Below are positions 32,680 to 41,388 of a stretch of DNA of 64,000 bases, in pieces (within the stretch, counting starts at the first letter, position 1; each line of letters opens with the position of its first letter). The stretch is from Bacillota bacterium. GTDB lineage: Bacteria; Bacillota; Clostridia; Acetivibrionales; DSM-1351. The stretch is from positions 1-64,000 of the forward strand of contig JAEXFI010000016.1 in NCBI GenBank assembly GCA_023400235.1, given 5' to 3'. The position numbers were made by a program, and so were the translations under genes. A model generated the notes under the pieces. It had not been told where the DNA came from. It worked only from the letters and a program-made list of their open reading frames with translations, and did no database searches.

Positions 32680-33558
32680 ATGGCTAAAGTAAGCTTGATA
32701 CTTGAAGGCGGAGGAATGAGAGGCCTTTACACCGCAGGTGTGCTGGATTATTTCATGGATCAGGGACTTATCTTTCAAGATATTATAGGCGTCTCTGCAG
32801 GTGCTTGCAACTCTGTTTCTTATATTTCCGGTCAAAGAGGCAGGAATCTGGATATAAATGCCGGATTTTGTTCCGACAAGCGCTATGTAAGTTTATTGGG
32901 ACTATTCACCAGAGGCTCTATTTTTAATATGGATTTCTTGTTTGATGATATTCCAAACAAACTCCTGCCATTTGACTATAATAGTTTTAAAAATTCAGAA
33001 TGCAGGCTGACAGCCGTTTCTACTGACTGTGCAACGGGCCGTCCAGTTTATACACCCATTCGGGATATGCTTACAGATGGCATTTATGTCCGCGCTTCAA
33101 GTTCTATTCCACTTGTATCACCGGTTGTTGAGGTGGAAGGAAAAAAGCTGGTGGACGGAGGCCCCTCTGATTCCATACCAATACGCTATTCTGTTGAAAG
33201 CGGCTTTGATGCACATATAGTCATTATGACCAGGCATGAGGGCTACAGAAAAAAGAAGAGCAGCCTTTTTCCTTTGTGCAGGCTGCTGTTGAGGAAGTAC
33301 CCCAACCTTGTCAATACAATGGGCAGCAGGCACGAGGTTTACAATGACAGCATTGTGCTGGCCGAAGAGCTGGAAAAGCTGAATAAAGCAGTAATAATCC
33401 GGCCCAAGCAGCCTGTTGAAATTTCACGTTTTGAGAAAAATCCCGAAAACCTCCGAAACCTTCACAAAAATGGTTATGAGGATGCGGCTGAGAAATTTGA
33501 AAGCATATTGCAGCTTTGCAGAAACTTCGAAAATATAAGCTTCGGCAGCAGTTCATAG
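32680..33558 (+). CDS. Patatin-like phospholipase
   Basis: A 292-residue serine lipase-type enzyme with the Ser-Asp dyad of patatins: oxyanion loop LEGGGMRGLYTAG (8-20), nucleophile elbow GVSAG (Ser39) and catalytic Asp159 in VDGGPSDSIP. It is the YjjU/RssA-like bacterial group by size. The Met at 32680, after AAGGGAG, is the start. No signal peptide, so the likely role is turnover of membrane lipids from inside. Divergent from the phospholipase C-like gene, so two lipid hydrolases share this intergenic region. Confidence 0.92.
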   Translation: MAKVSLILEGGGMRGLYTAGVLDYFMDQGLIFQDIIGVSAGACNSVSYISGQRGRNLDINAGFCSDKRYVSLLGLFTRGSIFNMDFLFDDIPNKLLPFDYNSFKNSECRLTAVSTDCATGRPVYTPIRDMLTDGIYVRASSSIPLVSPVVEVEGKKLVDGGPSDSIPIRYSVESGFDAHIVIMTRHEGYRKKKSSLFPLCRLLLRKYPNLVNTMGSRHEVYNDSIVLAEELEKLNKAVIIRPKQPVEISRFEKNPENLRNLHKNGYEDAAEKFESILQLCRNFENISFGSSS

Positions 33559-33569
33559 AGCCGGTATAA

Positions 33570-34097
33570 TTAATGCAGCAGACTGGTCAGCAGTTGAATG
33601 CCCACTCCAAATGCAATTGCCGGAGTGAGCTTTATTACATGCTTTTTATTGAGGTTCACAGGCAACTGCAGTTTTATCCCTAGCATAGCACTGCTGAAAA
33701 ACAGCCTGCTTTCATTGAACAATGTTATAAAGCCCTGCTTTGCTTCACCTGAAACATATAACTTTGCACAAGAAACCACACCGGCAGAAAGCATTGAAAA
33801 GGAGAGCACGACCAATCCCGGTTGCCAGCCCAGCAGTGCTCCTATAGCGCTGTACAGTTTAATATCTCCAGCTCCCAGCAGCCTCAGGTAAAAAAACAGC
33901 CCCAGCAACAGCACAGGCATGGCTGCGCCGGCGCAGCTCACTTTCAAACCTTCTATCCCCTTTAAACAGTAGTTTGACAAGATTCCGGATATTAAGAAAA
34001 AGACAATACCTGCATTTTTAATTTTGGAAGTTCTCAGGTCACTGACTAACGAGGCTGCAAGCAATAGAAATAGTTGAAGATAAATAATCACAGGCAA
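33570..34097 (-). CDS. Prepilin peptidase (A24 family), second of the tad locus
   Basis: A 175-residue membrane aspartic protease that cleaves class III signal peptides of pilins and pseudopilins. The two catalytic Asp are in SDLRTSKIKN and GAGDIKLYSAIG (GxGD motif). Five to six hydrophobic segments. It overlaps the FHA gene by 10 bases and is the last gene of the tad locus. Another A24 peptidase lies at 35713, so the locus has two, both with intact active-site motifs. Confidence 0.88.
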   Translation of the reverse strand: MPVIIYLQLFLLLAASLVSDLRTSKIKNAGIVFFLISGILSNYCLKGIEGLKVSCAGAAMPVLLLGLFFYLRLLGAGDIKLYSAIGALLGWQPGLVVLSFSMLSAGVVSCAKLYVSGEAKQGFITLFNESRLFFSSAMLGIKLQLPVNLNKKHVIKLTPAIAFGVGIQLLTSLLH

Positions 34098-35653
34098 ACC
34101 TCCTCTGGTTTGCGGGTGTGATAAAACCGGAACTCCATGTTTGCAAATCTTACGATATCGTTATTTGCAAGGGGGCTTCTGGTATTTGGCAAAAGCCTTT
34201 TTTCGTTGATATAGGTACCATTTCTGGAATTGCAGTCCATAAGAAAGTAGCCCTGGGCTTCCCTTATAACCTCTGCATGGATTTTCCCCACTGCATTGTT
34301 TTTTATAACCGCATCAACAAAGCTCTCCAACCTGCCGATTAATATGCTGTTTTTGTCAATATCAAACACTGTTTCACCCGCCTCCTCTTTCAAATATGCT
34401 GTTACTCTGTTTACTGGCGGTTTCATAAGTATTTCTGTCTCACCGTTAAAGGCGGCCTGTGACTTTGCAGCTTCTTTTTTAACAGTTTGATGATGACTTC
34501 TTGAGGTTTCAATTCCCGGCTCCGGTTCTTTACTGTCTCTTCTCATTTTGCAGGTAATTTGGCTTATTATACTTGATACAACCGGACCTGCTGCACTTTT
34601 ATACCGCTCCTTAATCAGCCTGATTGTTAAAATATCAATGCAGGCAATAATAATAAAGGAAATGACCGCTGCAGGCAGTCTCTGAGCTCCAGCAAATAAA
34701 CCGCTTGAAAGATTTAAAATATAAGCTGCAATAAAAACCGGCTGCAGGAGCAAAAATACTGTTGCTTGTCTGGTTAGCCTTCCGGAGGATGACTGTGACT
34801 GAAAAGTGCTTTTGTTGTTTTGTGATTTGATTTTTTTCCCTTCTTCGCCTTGTTTGCCAAGGCTTTGATTACTTTGATAATTTTTAATGCTTTTATTTAT
34901 CTGCTTATTCTTATCACTTTTGACGGGGAATTTTATATTTCTGGCTTGGCTGACCTTGTTAAATTTAAGGCTACCGCTTGCCTGAGGTCTAATATCTTCT
35001 AAAGCATCAAGTTTATCGTTTTTAACATTTTTACTACTGTCTGCTTTTGAAGCCACTCCTGTATCGGCCAACATTCTGACATTGCTTCCCAGAAGACTTT
35101 CAAGCCGGGATTTCAGAGCACTTAGGCTAAACAAGTCACCCTTTATCTCTTCAAGAAGCTTTTGAAGGAAATTGTCACTTTCCTCCTCACAAAAACCTGT
35201 AAGCTCAATAATCATTTTTAAGAAAAATGCTCTGTAATCATTTTTATAAGATGAAAAGGGTAAATATACAAAATAAATCACCCCTTTTTCAGGATCAGTA
35301 TAGATATATCTTTCATCCAGCAATACATTACTGTCATATAGCAGAAAGTCTTTAATATGATTAATATTATTTGTGATATTGAGTAGTAATATTAAAAATT
35401 CATTTCTTTTGAATTTCTTTCTGGACATATAATTTACAAGAGTACATTTTGATGTGATATTATAGTAACAGTTAAAATCATCACCTATATTATTCATATT
35501 GAACTCAAGCAGGCCACCGATCCTGTTACTAAGAAGCATCTGCACCTGGTAATCCAGTATATGTGAATTATCTTTTTTACTTAATACCAAATAACTTGCC
35601 GCAGCACTGTTTTCGTACGCTGCTGCAAATTCACCTGCCATGTTGGCTGCCAT
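34088..35653 (-). CDS. DUF6382-type/FHA domain membrane protein
   Basis: A 521-residue protein with an N-terminal domain of about 190 residues (YLVLSKKDNSHILDYQVQML and later DERYIYTDPEKGVIYFVYLP) that recurs in clostridial tad loci before an FHA domain, a Lys/Ser/Gln-rich linker (about 195-290), two transmembrane helices (about 295-345) and a C-terminal FHA domain (about 425-515) with IGRLESFVD, GKIHAEV and DCNSRNGTYINEKRL. FHA domains read phosphothreonine, which links pilus assembly to Ser/Thr kinase signalling. No kinase is encoded in the locus. The ATG follows GGTGAGG. The DUF number is from memory. Confidence 0.82.
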   Translation of the reverse strand: MAANMAGEFAAAYENSAAASYLVLSKKDNSHILDYQVQMLLSNRIGGLLEFNMNNIGDDFNCYYNITSKCTLVNYMSRKKFKRNEFLILLLNITNNINHIKDFLLYDSNVLLDERYIYTDPEKGVIYFVYLPFSSYKNDYRAFFLKMIIELTGFCEEESDNFLQKLLEEIKGDLFSLSALKSRLESLLGSNVRMLADTGVASKADSSKNVKNDKLDALEDIRPQASGSLKFNKVSQARNIKFPVKSDKNKQINKSIKNYQSNQSLGKQGEEGKKIKSQNNKSTFQSQSSSGRLTRQATVFLLLQPVFIAAYILNLSSGLFAGAQRLPAAVISFIIIACIDILTIRLIKERYKSAAGPVVSSIISQITCKMRRDSKEPEPGIETSRSHHQTVKKEAAKSQAAFNGETEILMKPPVNRVTAYLKEEAGETVFDIDKNSILIGRLESFVDAVIKNNAVGKIHAEVIREAQGYFLMDCNSRNGTYINEKRLLPNTRSPLANNDIVRFANMEFRFYHTRKPEEVCL

Positions 35654-35712
35654 TAAGCCTCACCCCATCATTCTCAAATATATTCTTAACCTGTCCACTT
35701 TTAAATACTATT

Positions 35713-36279
35713 TTACAACTCCGTACTGCTTAGGCTTACAAAGGCGGTTGCATATAAAACAAAAGGAGCAAATGCAAATTCAGTGCCTCTGCCTCCTTTT
35801 TTAAAAAACAGCAGCAGTAAGGAATACAGCCCTGATAAAACTGTTGACAGTAAAATAATACCAAGGATAACAAAACTTCCTGTGTAAAAACCTGTAATCA
35901 CAAACAGCTGTAAATCTCCTCCTCCGATTTGGCCTTTTAATATAAAAATCATAAGTGCCAGAACAAGAAAGGCTATTAATGCTCCAGTTATGTGGTTTTT
36001 AAATCCTTCTGCACCCGCCGTCAAATGTATAATCACAGTTCCCAGCAGCAGAGATGCAGGCATCAGCCAAATAGGTATTATTTTTAACTTCAGGTCGCTG
36101 TGGACCCCTGCCAATTGAGCAAGCATCAAGACTCCGGTCAAAAGTCCCTTGTCTGTGTTACCCTCCCCCCGCAATGCTGCTCCCGAAATTGCAATTACTA
36201 TGGCAAAGCAACTGATAAAGATTATTTTTTTCTTAACTGTTATACGCCTTTTAATCCTCCTCAATACTTTGTTCTCCAT
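35713..36279 (-). CDS. Prepilin peptidase (A24 family), first of the tad locus
   Basis: A 188-residue membrane peptidase with catalytic Asp residues in HSDLKLKIIPIW and GGGDLQLFVITG. About six hydrophobic segments follow a basic N terminus (RRIKRRITVKKK). The Met at 36279 is the chosen start and overlaps the preceding pseudopilin gene by 29 bases. Likely processes Flp and the TadE-like proteins. The second copy at 33570 has a different sequence, so each may have its own substrates. Confidence 0.85.
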   Translation of the reverse strand: MENKVLRRIKRRITVKKKIIFISCFAIVIAISGAALRGEGNTDKGLLTGVLMLAQLAGVHSDLKLKIIPIWLMPASLLLGTVIIHLTAGAEGFKNHITGALIAFLVLALMIFILKGQIGGGDLQLFVITGFYTGSFVILGIILLSTVLSGLYSLLLLFFKKGGRGTEFAFAPFVLYATAFVSLSSTEL

Positions 36280-37342
36280 CTTCACCAATACCTGACACAC
36301 CGCCACTCCCACCTTTCTTTCCGTATGCCTTAATTACCTTTAGATCTATGCCTCTTGCTTCCGCCCGTTGGATACATCTGTCAACCACTGCCTGCTGTTC
36401 TTCTGAAAGCTCGGTTTCAGGAATAATCAGCACAAGTTCCTTGTGTAGCATCTCATTTTGATTTATGGATACATCACCACAGCTTCCTCCTGAGAACTCT
36501 TCCAGCTTTTTTACATAGCTTGCAATTTTCTTCTCCAGGCACACAGCATCCTCATAATAGGGCTCATCAATATTTAAGCTCTTTATGCTTGTTGCAGTAC
36601 CGTTATTAAAGCTTGCCACAGTGGGAAAATTAAAAGGCAGATTTGCTCCCTGAAGTTTTCTTATTGCCTGACCTCTTTTGATGTTTGTCATATCCCATAC
36701 AGTTTTTTCGGCCTCTTCCACATCCCCTCCTACTCCATTTTCACCTGCCCAAATGCACACCGAAGCAGTCTGACTTATTTGGATTTTGGGAAATATACCT
36801 GATAAGATTGGAAAAGCCATCTTGTATTGAACGATTATATCTATACTCTTTCCATCTGCAAGCATTTTGCTTTGTGAAAAATCCAGACCGGAAATACCGT
36901 CGATTATGTTCAGTCTTATCATGGCTTGGTCAACACCCTCTTCAAAGCAGGCTTCCAGTTGTCTAGAGACCAATTGCCTGGTTATGGGAATCAGGGCCAA
37001 CTGTGTTCTAACATAATCCGCTGTGTCTTTTCCTGCCTCCTGCAGGCTGGAGCTCAGCCAGTTATCTCCCAGAGTATCTCTTATTGCATCCGAGCTGCTG
37101 AACCTTTCAATACCGCTTATGATTTCTTCTGCGTCAGTTTTATAATATAGCAGACTGTATACACTCATTTGCCTGCTGGTTCCTGTGATGGCATTTTGAA
37201 CAACATCATAGGTATAGTAAATCCTTATGATGAAAGCAAAAGTAACAACAGCAAAAATGATAAAAGGAAGTATGACAGCAGCTTCAACTGTGATTGAACC
37301 CTTATGAAATGTTTCATTCTTGATTTTGAATAAGTTTTTCAT
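36251..37342 (-). CDS. TadE-like pseudopilin, large form
   Basis: A 363-residue protein with a class III signal: basic N terminus, then KG cut before SITVEAAVILPFI, with Glu at +5 of the mature protein and a following hydrophobic helix. The soluble part has no recognised domain; it is Cys-containing and ends in a Gly/Ser and acidic tail (GGSGGVSGIGEDGEQS). Start is the Met at 37342 after GGGGTGAA. Part of the tad operon; TadE-type pseudopilins are thought to initiate or tip the pilus. Confidence 0.8.
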   Translation of the reverse strand: MKNLFKIKNETFHKGSITVEAAVILPFIIFAVVTFAFIIRIYYTYDVVQNAITGTSRQMSVYSLLYYKTDAEEIISGIERFSSSDAIRDTLGDNWLSSSLQEAGKDTADYVRTQLALIPITRQLVSRQLEACFEEGVDQAMIRLNIIDGISGLDFSQSKMLADGKSIDIIVQYKMAFPILSGIFPKIQISQTASVCIWAGENGVGGDVEEAEKTVWDMTNIKRGQAIRKLQGANLPFNFPTVASFNNGTATSIKSLNIDEPYYEDAVCLEKKIASYVKKLEEFSGGSCGDVSINQNEMLHKELVLIIPETELSEEQQAVVDRCIQRAEARGIDLKVIKAYGKKGGSGGVSGIGEDGEQSIEED

Positions 37343-37349
37343 ATATTTC

Positions 37350-37408
37350 ACCCCGGAACCATTACCCCAGAACCAATAACCCCAGAACCAATAACCTGCA
37401 GGCTAATA
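37350..37408. repeat. 15-bp tandem repeat, about four copies
   Basis: ACCCCGGAACCATT, ACCCCAGAACCAATA, ACCCCAGAACCAATA and ACCTGCAGGCTAATA follow one another; the middle two are identical. The array fills the gap between two tad genes and its last copy covers the stop codon of the larger gene. Copy number may vary between strains. Confidence 0.75.
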
Positions 37409-39550
37409 ACTTAAAAACATACCGGCCTTTATCATCGAGCGCGACAGGTTGATTCCTGATTGAGCTGTAAATATGGGCAGACCTAAGAACAGATTTTTTA
37501 TAGAAACAACTGCATCTGCCTGCAATGCTGCATAGGTATTTTCCATAGTAAAGCCAGTATTTGAAATTGATATATTCAGTTGTACAATATCCTGAATACG
37601 CTCTATTTTCTTTTCCTTTTCAGTCAAAAGCAGAAAAATTCTTAAATAATCCTGATAGCTGAGAAGTAATGGGTTACCTTCCTGTCCTGCGGACTTATTT
37701 TTAATCACCTGGCCTGAAAAATCGGTGCTCCATTGATCTTTATTCTTAAAAAGAGCTATTTTATCTCCCATACCTAATTGCTCCAGATCATAAAGAGCTT
37801 CCAGCATACCCCAGGAAAAAACCAGCGCGGTTTGAATTATTGGTGCCGCAAGACCAGCACTCCAACTGCTCAATGCAGCAGCCACCCCAATAAGTCTGTT
37901 CATTTTCACAGGGTCTGTATATATGTGAATGACATTTGCTGCAAGCCGCAAGGCCAATATCTCAGATTTTAAAAGCATTGAATTGACTGCTTCATCTCTG
38001 TTGCCATTGATTATATACTCCACCTCAAAGCATGAGAAATAGCCCGCTCTTTCATATTTGCTCAATGACCTTAAGTTGTACGCCTTGCTTTCATCTTCAT
38101 TTTTAAGCAGAGCCACGTCATGTCTGAAAGTACCCATAATATATTCATTTAGGTAGAGCTGATTTACAAGTCTCTCTGCCAGCCCTGCAAAACTGCTTTC
38201 CTGGTTTGCAATATATTGCAGTTGTTTATCAGCACCATTATTCCAATTAAAGTCCCTGTAACTCCAATCAGGATTATCCTCCTGCTGCTGTTTCTTTCTT
38301 GAGGGAAGCTGCTTCAGTACATTATTGTCAATACTTTTCAACTCTACCTTTTGTTTAAAAGCCTGTTCCAGAAGCTGTACAGCCCTATCCCGGTTATCCT
38401 CCTCCCCCGAAGAAGCAGGGGTGCATTTATTAAACACGTAGTTTATTTTTGTTGTGCTGCATAATTGCTGGATTGTGCTTAAAAAAGCCTCATCATTTCC
38501 GGAAGCTGCATTTATTGAATTCAGACAGTTATTCATATTCTTTTTCAGACTCTCACTTAAGTCCTGAGAGCTATCCTCATTAACAAGAGCTCTGATGTCT
38601 AGCAAACTTTCCCTGTAAGCATTCTCAACTTCTTCAATACCAGGGGTGCTCCCTGCCACAGACTCCAATTCCGCTTCTAATCTTTTAATAAGCTCTTGCT
38701 TTTGTGCGCTGATATTTCCGGCATATTCCAAGGCCTCCGAATTGATGCTTTTAAAATGATATACCGCATCCAGCATGGTATCCTTGATTCCGGAAGCCGC
38801 TGCTTCTATACTTTGAAGTTCCTCCTTCCTTGCATTTATTTTACTGAATAAACTATTTCTAATTTCACTGTGCTCTTCGTCCATAAATTCAGCTTCAAGC
38901 CTTTGCAGCTCATTTAATATACCGGTTTTAGCCGAAATTTTGTCCGTCAGTTTGTCTTTCAGCTCCCCAAGTTCAAGAGCTATATCCGAATTATTTATAC
39001 TTAGGGTCTTTTCCTCCAGCAGCATTTGCAATTGTCCTATATCTCCTGCTTTCTTTTCGGTCTCCATTTTCCGCCTGTAAACCTTTGACCCTTTGGAGAC
39101 ATTGCTTATTCCCTGGATTTTAGAAAGCAGCTCTGATACAAGCTTTACCGGAGCACGGTATTTCATGTATTCCATAAGCTGATTTTCAAAAACTTCACTA
39201 TTTTGCAGGCTGAAAACTTGCTCCAAATGTATGCTCTCTATATTGAATCCGTATAGATAGTCTTTGCTGCCAATATTCAGGTTTTTAGCAAAATATTCCT
39301 CAAAGCTTTCATGAGTGGTTTCATTGTCCAGATTGTATCCGAACAACCCGTACTGGTCCTTAAGCTCATTGTTATAGCATGCCAGCACGGAGGAAAGAGC
39401 CGACTGATTAGACTTATGAACCTGTGCGTGTGCAAGCCTTATCCTTGCAGCATCTGTGAAAATTCCGGCAACCAGAAATATTGAGGCCAGGACAATACTT
39501 GCAAAAACAGTTATGGCCCCCCTGAAATTAATTAATTTATGAACTTTCAT
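37403..39550 (-). CDS. Large tad-locus surface protein (DUF5702-like)
   Basis: A 715-residue protein with an N-terminal pseudopilin-like segment FRGAITVFASIVLASIFLVAG followed by FTDAARIRLAHAQVHKSNQ, resembling TadG-type and DUF5702 proteins. The central 250 residues are strongly coiled-coil (many Glu, Lys, Leu and Gln), the C-terminal part has hydrophobic stretches near residues 555-590. The position of the usual Glu+5 holds Phe, so N-terminal processing is doubtful. The stop codon lies in a tandem repeat. It overlaps the upstream TadE-like gene by four bases. Role presumed structural in the Flp pilus. Confidence 0.75.
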   Translation of the reverse strand: MKVHKLINFRGAITVFASIVLASIFLVAGIFTDAARIRLAHAQVHKSNQSALSSVLACYNNELKDQYGLFGYNLDNETTHESFEEYFAKNLNIGSKDYLYGFNIESIHLEQVFSLQNSEVFENQLMEYMKYRAPVKLVSELLSKIQGISNVSKGSKVYRRKMETEKKAGDIGQLQMLLEEKTLSINNSDIALELGELKDKLTDKISAKTGILNELQRLEAEFMDEEHSEIRNSLFSKINARKEELQSIEAAASGIKDTMLDAVYHFKSINSEALEYAGNISAQKQELIKRLEAELESVAGSTPGIEEVENAYRESLLDIRALVNEDSSQDLSESLKKNMNNCLNSINAASGNDEAFLSTIQQLCSTTKINYVFNKCTPASSGEEDNRDRAVQLLEQAFKQKVELKSIDNNVLKQLPSRKKQQQEDNPDWSYRDFNWNNGADKQLQYIANQESSFAGLAERLVNQLYLNEYIMGTFRHDVALLKNEDESKAYNLRSLSKYERAGYFSCFEVEYIINGNRDEAVNSMLLKSEILALRLAANVIHIYTDPVKMNRLIGVAAALSSWSAGLAAPIIQTALVFSWGMLEALYDLEQLGMGDKIALFKNKDQWSTDFSGQVIKNKSAGQEGNPLLLSYQDYLRIFLLLTEKEKKIERIQDIVQLNISISNTGFTMENTYAALQADAVVSIKNLFLGLPIFTAQSGINLSRSMIKAGMFLSY

Positions 39551-40233
39551 GTGTTTCCACCCGGTCTTCCAAAATTATTTACCAGATTATCAATTGTCTC
39601 ATTTATTTTTTCACTGCCGCCTATCCATTTGTTGTCTTTGTTTACCAGGCAGTTTTTTATATCAGCAATCATATCCATATTTCTTATAAATTCCGCATTG
39701 TCCTCTAATGGGCAGGTTGCTGAAGTACGCATTACAAGCTTGGAAGGAATACCAAATATATTAAGTAAATCTCCAACAGGCAGAGAATATCTTTTTTCAT
39801 ACTCTACCTTAAGCTGTCTCAATAAATAAATATATGAGGTTGAAATTTTTACACAGGCCTCCGAATCAATAATTGAGAACTGTGAGTTCTTTAAGGCCTC
39901 TTCTTCTATATGCCTGCTTTTAACCTCACCCTTTTCATCCAAAATTTTCCAGTATAAGCCGGTATTTACAGGCCATTTACTTTTGGAAGCTAATTGCTTT
40001 ACATAATATTGCGCCCCTCTGTTTGCCGTCTGACTGGTCACGCTTTGCAGCTCTGCATGCTGGTACAGTAATATGAATACATACACCAGTGCTGTTAAAA
40101 GAAGAAAGAATATGGAAAAAATCAGGGAGGCCTCCAGGGTAAAGCTGGCTTTTACATTGAAGTACCTGGAAAGCAGAGTGTTTTTTTCTGAAACGGTCAT
40201 CGGTTTTATCAGCTCCTGACTAAAATGATTCAA
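39547..40233 (-). CDS. TadE-like pseudopilin
   Basis: A protein of about 228 residues with the class III segment VKASFTLEASLIFSIFFLLL, in which cleavage before SFTLE would leave Glu at +5. The rest is a soluble domain with two Cys. The start is uncertain: the frame opens at 40293, but that overlaps flp; TTG at 40233, seven bases after GGGGG, and ATG at 40200, after AGGAG, are both possible. Co-transcribed with flp and the large surface protein. Confidence 0.75.
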   Translation of the reverse strand: MNHFSQELIKPMTVSEKNTLLSRYFNVKASFTLEASLIFSIFFLLLTALVYVFILLYQHAELQSVTSQTANRGAQYYVKQLASKSKWPVNTGLYWKILDEKGEVKSRHIEEEALKNSQFSIIDSEACVKISTSYIYLLRQLKVEYEKRYSLPVGDLLNIFGIPSKLVMRTSATCPLEDNAEFIRNMDMIADIKNCLVNKDNKWIGGSEKINETIDNLVNNFGRPGGNT

Positions 40234-40237
40234 GCTA

Positions 40238-40447
40238 TCAGCCCCCAAGTGTTCCCTGTGTTCCTGTTTTATTATTTTCCAGTTTGCTGGCATCAGGGAA
40301 CAGATTATTTATTATCCCATTGACAAAGTTTATGAGCTGTTTTCTGAATAACAGAGCCACACCTACCAGAACAGCTATTATAATAATAACCTCTACTGTT
40401 CCCATACCATCTTCTTCCTGGATAAATCTTTTTATTTCTTGGACCAT
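40238..40447 (-). CDS. flp: Flp-type (type IVb) pilin
   Basis: A 69-residue major pilin. The N terminus MVQEIKRFIQEEDG is a class III leader, cut before MGTVEVIIIIAVLVGVALLF, giving Glu at +5 and a single hydrophobic assembly helix. The C-terminal 25 residues are polar. The ATG at 40447 follows a very strong AAGGAGGTGA site, the strongest in the locus, as expected for an abundant subunit. It lies between the platform gene tadC and the pseudopilin gene. Confidence 0.9.
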   Translation of the reverse strand: MVQEIKRFIQEEDGMGTVEVIIIIAVLVGVALLFRKQLINFVNGIINNLFPDASKLENNKTGTQGTLGG

Positions 40448-40476
40448 GGCAATCACCTCCTTTACGCAGTTATTAA

Positions 40477-41388
40477 TCAAAACCCCGATGAAATTTCCTG
40501 CAGAGAAAGAAATGCCGGGGTTACAACTATTATCAGTATTGCAAAAAACATCAGCATCATAGGGAGCAGGAGCTTTGTTGCCGCCTCTTCCCCCAGCCTT
40601 CTTACGGCATTTTTGCGCATCTCCCAGCTGTCATGTGCCTGAAGTCTTAGTGAAAGCACCAGATCATTGCCGCCCCTTTTGGTATTTTGCAAAATAGTAG
40701 ACATAAGCCTTGATATTTCCGGGGTCCTTATTCTCTTGGCAAATAGACTGTATGCTTCATTTTCATACATTCCAGCCTTTATATCCGCAACGGTACTGCT
40801 GACTTCCAGGTAAAATACACTTTCACAGTTCTCAGAAGCAGTTTTGTCAAAAGCTATCTTCTCCCAGGCCTTGGACATAGTCATACCTGCGTTTAGCAGT
40901 AATGTCAGCTTGTTTATGAAATTTGGAAATTCCAACTGCATTTCAAGCCTTCTTTTTTTCACCCTGCTTTTCAGACGGGTATCCTCCATCAGCCATACAA
41001 GCGTAAATATTGCAGGAACATAACACATATATACCGTGTCATAACCGGACACTACGGAGGTAACCAGTTCTAAGACCACAAACAGCATAAGCAGAACGAT
41101 TTTCTTGGAATACGCCACCCTTGCATAAAAGAAGGTATAATCCTGACCATATATTTCAGTTATATAATTCAGAATTTTTCTGTCATAGGAAAAGTTGAAG
41201 GAATAGTTATATTTGTCCAAAAGGAACAGTCCGAAGATAAGAAAATACTTAAAGGGCTCACCCCTGTCCAGGGCTTCAATATATGCAATATATTTCCTAC
41301 GGTTTCTTATTATGGCTGTTAGAGCATAAAGAGCCACACAAAGTATTGCCGCCACAAAGAACATATTTACCAATAGCATATTTTTCAC
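40477..41388 (-). CDS. tadC: Type II secretion F domain platform protein TadC
   Basis: A 303-residue inner-membrane platform protein. Two hydrophobic helices at the N terminus (about 5-25 and 100-130), a T2SSF domain with FPNFINKLTLLLNAGMTMSKAWEK and LSRLMSTILQNTKRGGNDL-like ISRLMSTILQNTKRGG, and a C-terminal helix (LLLPMMLMFFAILIIVV). Its start overlaps the tadB stop (GTGA). Works with TadB and the CpaF ATPase to extrude the pilus. Confidence 0.9.
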   Translation of the reverse strand: MKNMLLVNMFFVAAILCVALYALTAIIRNRRKYIAYIEALDRGEPFKYFLIFGLFLLDKYNYSFNFSYDRKILNYITEIYGQDYTFFYARVAYSKKIVLLMLFVVLELVTSVVSGYDTVYMCYVPAIFTLVWLMEDTRLKSRVKKRRLEMQLEFPNFINKLTLLLNAGMTMSKAWEKIAFDKTASENCESVFYLEVSSTVADIKAGMYENEAYSLFAKRIRTPEISRLMSTILQNTKRGGNDLVLSLRLQAHDSWEMRKNAVRRLGEEAATKLLLPMMLMFFAILIIVVTPAFLSLQEISSGF

